Part shown: piece after piece, positions 58,654-64,000 of the stretch
Position numbering within the stretch: position 1 is the first letter of the stretch
Layout of the letters: every line of letters begins with the position of its first letter
Origin: Prostheceraeus crozeri
Lineage: Eukaryota > Platyhelminthes > Polycladida > Euryleptidae
DNA: 64,000 bases
NCBI GenBank assembly: GCA_907163375.1
Contig: CAJQUW010003611.1
Location: forward strand, 124,001-188,000
Direction of reading: 5' to 3'
Notes under the pieces: generated by a model
What the model saw: only the letters and a program-made list of their open reading frames with translations
Told to the model about the DNA's origin: nothing
Database searches by the model: none
Translations under genes and position numbers: made by a program

Positions 58654-60808
58654 TATCATTGAACAAAAACAAGCATGACATGATTGCCCCATGATCAACC
58701 TTGATCTTGATCTCGACTCAGGTCTAAAAGGTGAATTGGAACCGATTTTTGTTTTCTTAGAAATTTATAAATAATGACATTTAAATACGCAAACTCATTA
58801 ATTTTGGCCTTAATTATTTCGAATTTTCTAAGTGGATTTTTGGTGTTTAGGTGGATTTTATAGTCACTAGTTCTCAGCATACAGTGAAAAATTTATTATC
58901 TAAAGATTCAGTTTTTTGCGGAGATTGGGTTCCTGCGGTCTAAAAAATATTTGATCACTTTTTACGACGCCAAATGTTTGCAAATTATTCGTGTGTTTAG
59001 TACATACTAGCGATTTGGAACCTTGGAACCTCTATATAAGTAGTATGAGACTTATTAGATATCAAAAGGAATGAACATTTGCTAAACAGCATCTTCATTA
59101 AACGGAAATTGAGCTGATTATCAAGGGAATTTCATCATCCTTATTATAATGAAAGTCTTCATGAAAAAGTCGCGATATTATTCGTGCTTTCTTGGATGAA
59201 ATTTCAAGTTTTTCATTCAATTATCATCAGCATGATTTTATGATTCACTAAATTTGTTTCATTTCTTGAATCTGAATCTTAATGTGGACCCAATTTACAT
59301 CTTTTAAAGTTAATTATGATCATTGTCTGTAATCATGGTATTTTGCTCTATCAGTGGCAGGTTGCTTGGGATATGATCACGCTTAAGAAAATACTCTTGA
59401 GGTTGTGCATGAAAATAATAGCAACCCATCGAATTGATAATTCAGTAATTTGTCATGACACGGAGAATTTGTAAAATACTATTATTTCTTCCGTATTGCT
59501 ATCATGATCAGTCAATTCCGTGACAATTTCTTCAAAACTGTATGCACATTGGGGATTCAATTGAATTAATACTGGGTTGCAACTCTACCTATTATGCTTA
59601 CTCTTCACTTGAGCACAACTAACCCACTAGAAACATTTTTCTAAAATATGCTTTTCCGTATGAAAGAGTTTATTATAAGTGTAATTATTATTTATATTAA
59701 TTATTATTAGATTAATTATTACATAATTTATTAATTTATAATATAATATTATTATTATAAATATAATTCATTATACATTATACATGTGAACTGCAAATTG
59801 AGAGTATTATAAGTTTTCCCTCACTCTGTGCATTTTTTAACTTCGTGCATATTTTGTTATCATCTCAAAATAAGGAGTCTTAGATTCACAGGTTTCTGCT
59901 TTAATCGCTTTAACAGTAAATATCGTGCATGTTGCTAAGGTGGTACCTGTCAACATTTCGCACATCGTATTAATTTCAGTTATGCATGGAGAGCAATTTC
60001 TCCTAGATGCGAATGCCGGTGGGGCAGGTTCAGACTTGTTATGGACCTGAATTTTCGGGCAGGTCCACCCAGTTCCGATCCAGACCCGGTAAAGATTTTT
60101 CTGACTCAGCCAGGACACGCTTTATCGAAAATGCGGCATTTAGGCCTACTCGGCACGTAATTAATAGATTAACAATAAGTGAGGTACTCCACTTGCTTCA
60201 TCCAAGGTGGTGGATCGTCACAGTCGTCCACGGCATTTTCTGACTCCTCCTCCGCCTCCACTTTGATGACATTCTCTTTTGTAAATGATTGGTCATCTAC
60301 TGCGCATCGACCGCCACCACATCGCCAACGAATAAAACTAAGTCCATAATAGGAGGGCTAGCCAATAAGTCTTGCACATTTGAAATTTTAAGCAAAGTAA
60401 TAAAAAAAACAAAGCGTCTTAAAAAGTGATCAAATATTTTTTAGACCGCAAGAACGCAATCTCCGCAAAAAACTGAATCTTTTGATAATAAATTTTTCAC
60501 TGTATGCTGAGAACTTTTGAAGTCGGGACTCGACACTACTGTATATATTTACTGGATGCGCGCAAAATTTTTTGCGCTTCTGATTATTACTGCATAATTA
60601 TACAAATCCACCTAAACACCAAAAATCCACTTAGAAAATTCGGAATAATTAAGGCCAAAATTAATTAGTTTGCGCATTTAAATGTCATCATTTATAAATT
60701 TCTAAGAAAACAAAAATCGGTTCCAATTCACCTTTTAGACCTGAGTCGAGATCAAGATCAAGGTTGATCATGGGGCAATCATGGCATGCTTGTCTTTGTT
60801 CAATGATA
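58654..60808. mobile_element. Long-TIR element, about 2.15 kb
   Basis: Arms of roughly 320-380 bases: 58,654-58,970 and 60,410-60,808 inverted, starting TATCATTGAACAAA and passing ATGATTGCCCCATGATCAAC and GATTCAGTTTTTTGCGGAGA. The right arm has an extra segment at 60,500-60,600. Interior pieces include the 785-bp unit also found at 57,716. No transposase recognised; class unknown. Confidence 0.75.
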
Positions 60809-61717
60809 CGTGTGCAACTCTTGCAAAAACTTGAAGTCTTCGGATTCTTTCGCTCTTACTGCTTCTTCAGTTGTTCGAGCAACAGGTGGAGATTGAAAGA
60901 AGCCAAGCAATTGCGAGTCTTTTCAGTAGACTCTTAAATGTCCATTCTCACCGGACGCAGCGCATCCTCACGCGTCAGAATATTCGTTCAGAACTTTAAT
61001 AAACCTATGGGCTGTTCACACAGAAAAGAGCGGGACCGCGCCGCGTCAGTGTGATCCAGTTTATCAAGGTTCTGAACGTTGCTGCGTACAGTGCTGTTGC
61101 ATTCCGTGCCAGATATAGCACTCCAGTGGCCAGTGATCCGACCGAAAGATTTTTCGGCATCCGGTAACATCGTTACATCACAAAAACTGCTTGAAGTCGA
61201 GTAGCGGTGACTTCTAATCTTTGTACATTTCCTAATGTGTTCAGATACTTTGAAAAATAATCAAAAATAAGCTCTTCCTGTATTTCATCTTCAAATCCGA
61301 TGGAATCAATTAAAACCCTGACATTTTGTTTGCCACTGACTTTGCAACTTAGTCATCGTAATTTTCTTCCATTTTTGTTACATTTCTATATGATTTCTGT
61401 TTTCAAACTAGATTTGAAGGAATCCATTAGAAGTAGAAATGTGAGGGTTGGGTATGATGACAGTCACTTACAAGCACTGGCAAAATCAAATTAAAGGACG
61501 CTGTAAGTCTGCTTCAAATTATTTCCTACTATTGGAATTTTCGTGGCACTCTATGAAATCTACATTGAATTCCAGAAAACATGAATATTTATTATGAAGG
61601 AGAGACCCTATACCTTCATCATTTTGAAGCTTTATTGACTGTTGCACGACAATCTAGAACGCAAAACAAATTGTATTCCGCCTCGCGGATACTTCAATTG
61701 AGGATTTATGTCGTTCG
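60809..61717. other. No gene seen
   Basis: AT-rich intergenic DNA; nothing supported. Confidence 0.5.
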
Positions 61718-61790
61718 ACGATAGGTCAGTTGGTAGAGCGTTGGCCTAGGATGCCAGAGGTCGATGGTTCAAATCAACCAAGACGCACAA
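61718..61790 (+). ncRNA. tRNA-like relic, anticodon AGG by position
   Basis: Good D arm (AGGTCAGTTGGTAGAGCG) and anticodon stem TTGGC/GCCAG with loop CTAGGAT, but the acceptor and T stems fail to pair. A tRNA-Pro-derived pseudogene or SINE head. Confidence 0.5.
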
Positions 61791-62139
61791 TTATTTTCCT
61801 TCTGTTGAATTAATAAGAGCTTCAGTGTAACTTTCTAAAATTGTCGATGCACCGCTGAGAGCAGATGCGGCTAGCGCACAGTCCTAATAAGACGTCATCA
61901 TTTTCATAACTTACGTTGACGTTCCGCTTACTCCAACTTGGTCCGGAAACCGGGATAAGAACAGTTTTGTGGTAGCTGAGCCTCTTAGTCTTCATGTGCA
62001 ACTGTTGGACAACATCGTTCGAGTCGCGTCGTAATCCTGAAATTATAGGGCTTTATTGTAAATTAATTTACAAAATCTGTGGATGTATTGCGTTCGAAGA
62101 AAAACTTGTGGTACTGTTCCCTGTAAAATTTTTATCTTG

Positions 62140-62350
62140 CTAGTCTGTGCTATTCGTCCAAATACTGAGCTAAAACTGACAATTGGTCTTACTCCTTTGC
62201 TTCATTTATGACTTTTAATTGTACCATATAATTTATCTACTGAGGTAAATTATATGGTACAATTAAAATTCATAAATAAAGCAAAGGATCAAGACCAATT
62301 GTCAGTTCCATTGGCACTCCGGCTTACTGTTTAGCTAAGTATTTGGACGA
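62140..62350. repeat. Inverted duplication at the 5' edge of the Penelope-like fragment
   Basis: CTGACAATTGGTCTT through ACCATATAATTTATCT (62,177-62,240) is mirrored in 62,246-62,306. The outer GTCCAAATACTGAGCTAAA also pairs with TTTAGCTAAGTATTTGGAC. Penelope elements are known for such inverted 5' ends. Confidence 0.75.
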
Positions 62351-63141
62351 ATCAAATAAATAGCAAATCAACACGAAGTATATGCTTAGCTCAACTGATC
62401 AATTCATTCAAGAAATAAATGCTGAGAAAGACAAATTTAACTCAGACTATTATTTGTGCAGTTTTGACGTCAAGTCATTATTCACAAGCCTGCCTGTAAA
62501 AGAAGTAATTCATTTAGCTAAAGATCTTGCTTATAGTGAAAATAACAATAGTAAGCCCCAATATGATAAAACCATTTTCAAAAAGTTATTGAGTTTTGCG
62601 GTCAATGAGTGTCTGTCTTTTAATGGTATATCGCCAAATCGATGGCGTTAGTATGTGCTCACCATTGGGTCCTACGCTAGCAAATTCTAACCTTGAGCAA
62701 AGTTGGATGAGTAAACCATTTCCACCTAAGTTTTATAGACGGCATGTCGATGACATATTAGTTGTTTTTGATAATATTGAGAATATAGATAAATTTCATT
62801 CTTTTTTAACTTCACAACACCCCAATTTAAAGTTTACAGTAGAGAAAAGTAAAATTATGATTCTAATTTTGGATGTTGAGATTGACAAAAGTAATGGCCT
62901 ATCCACATCGATTTTTAGCAAAAGTACATATACAGGTCTACTAATGAATTGTAATGCTACCTGCCCTATCCAATCGAAACGCACCCTTGTGATAGGAATG
63001 TTGCATAGAGCGTACAATGTATGCTCAAGCTGGAGACTGTATAATGTAGGCCTAGAGATAAAGAATATTGCAAAAATTCTATTTTACAATGCCTATCCCA
63101 TTCACTTCATCAACTCGCTAATAACACAGACCTGGAAATAA
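62288..63141 (+). mobile_element. Penelope-like reverse transcriptase fragment
   Basis: The translation gives RPIVSSIGTPAYCLAKYL, then after an in-frame stop SFDVKSLFTSLPVKEVIH. A shifted frame follows from about 62,640 with GVSMCSPLGPTLANS, FYRRHVDDILVVF, SQHPNLKFTVE and RAYNVCSSW. These are RT motifs of Penelope-like elements (catalytic VDD present). It has at least one stop and one frameshift, and no GIY-YIG part follows, so it is truncated at both ends. Confidence 0.85.
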
Positions 63142-64000
63142 AATATAGCACGGATAAAAAAGCAACGAAGAAAGATATGGGAGGACACCAACTTTTTGAT
63201 GCTTCCGTTTTGTAAGTAAACATCCATATAATTCCGACGAAATCTTGTTAAAGTATTTGGGGAATTGGACCATGATGTTAAAATGATAGGCTATTCAACA
63301 CTTAAAAAATAGGACAGTAGGGGAGATTGGGGACCTATGAGCATAGGGGACCAAAGTGCATCTGCCAGTTCGACGTGATAAAGACCGAATTCGAACTTCT
63401 TCTTCTAGTTGAGTAATTCTCTGATCAAACATGACTTTCAACGGAAAAATCAAGATTTATCTCAAAATATTTTATTTGGTAGGTCTTGAAATACATTTAA
63501 TGCAGTCGAAAGTAAATTTTTGAGTCTCCGTTGTTTATTTTTTCTAAATTTCATTCGTCAACATTTTGCCTAGAATAACAATAATTTCTAGCATTTAAGG
63601 CATCTAGAATTGCTTCATAATTCGGGGATGGCATCTGTATACCCAGTTATTTGTCAATGTTGGTTTTTTGAAAATGAGTTGTTTTGGGGTCCAAAGTGCC
63701 CTCTGAAATGAGGACCAAAATGCAATACATGATAAATTTCCTTTTTTCTTTTGTATTTTGCAAACCATGTATTCAGTGTCTCAACGTAATGAAATAAGTG
63801 TAATTAAACCTTAAAAATGTAATTTAAGCCATCGCATGCAGCCCTTGGACGTCTGGGTCTATGGTCCATTTAAGACGTTCTATGTGAGTGTGTGCAACAA
63901 TCAAATGCTCACTCATCCATGAAAACCAATTGCTATTCACGACGTTGCCTCACTAAGTTCAGCTTCATTTTACAAAGCTTTTGCGCCCATGAATATCACA
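63142..64000. other. No gene seen
   Basis: AT-rich. Repeated words GGGGACC.A and GGTCCAAAGTGC occur at 63,320-63,720; no coding support. Confidence 0.45.

Noticed and set aside
1-64000. CRISPR arrays, operons, bacterial ribosome-binding sites
   Set aside because: Spliced genes, LINEs and TIR transposons show eukaryotic DNA; no regularly spaced repeat array was seen.

Overview
This is metazoan nuclear DNA, probably from a marine invertebrate. The evidence is AT-rich sequence, consensus GT-AG introns, one very long intron, TTAGGG-type telomere-like repeats, and a dense mix of Polinton, LINE, Penelope, Tc1/mariner, Harbinger-like and hAT-like elements. I cannot place it below animal level from sequence alone.

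Layout. (1) Positions 1 to about 9.4 kb are one arm of a Polinton/Maverick-like fossil that runs off the left edge. It holds a broken protein-primed family-B DNA polymerase (minus), a spliced gene for a probable nuclear Zn-binding/acidic/coiled-coil protein (minus), a compact control region (E2F-type sites, telomere-like repeat, AGGTCA cluster), and two small TATA-driven genes facing away from a shared promoter. It ends in 41-bp tandem repeats. (2) 9.4-13.0 kb is repeat-bearing intergenic DNA. (3) 13,041-54,499 is the one clear host gene: a 12-TM MFS carrier resembling SLC16 (monocarboxylate-transporter-like), in two exons joined across a 39.8-kb intron. (4) That intron is a museum of transposons: a three-copy MITE family with 8-bp target duplications, a Harbinger-like element carrying only a Myb-like ORF, SINE and tRNA-like pieces, fragments of four LINEs, a TAGTCCGG-ended foldback family with 3-bp duplications, two more 8-bp-duplication MITEs, an intact Tc1 element inside a foldback copy, and a long-TIR IS630/mariner-type element that split one of the MITEs. 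(5) 54.5-64 kb holds a retroelement 3' fragment, a 2.15-kb long-TIR element with a diverged direct copy beside it, a tRNA-like relic and a Penelope-like reverse transcriptase fragment.

The carrier gene is the only host function I can support. The most novel-looking parts are the spliced gene plus control region inside the Polinton arm, an unrecognised dispersed protein-like repeat (11.9, 27.7 and 29.5 kb), and the long-TIR IS630-like element with 21-bp iterons that differ in number between its two arms.
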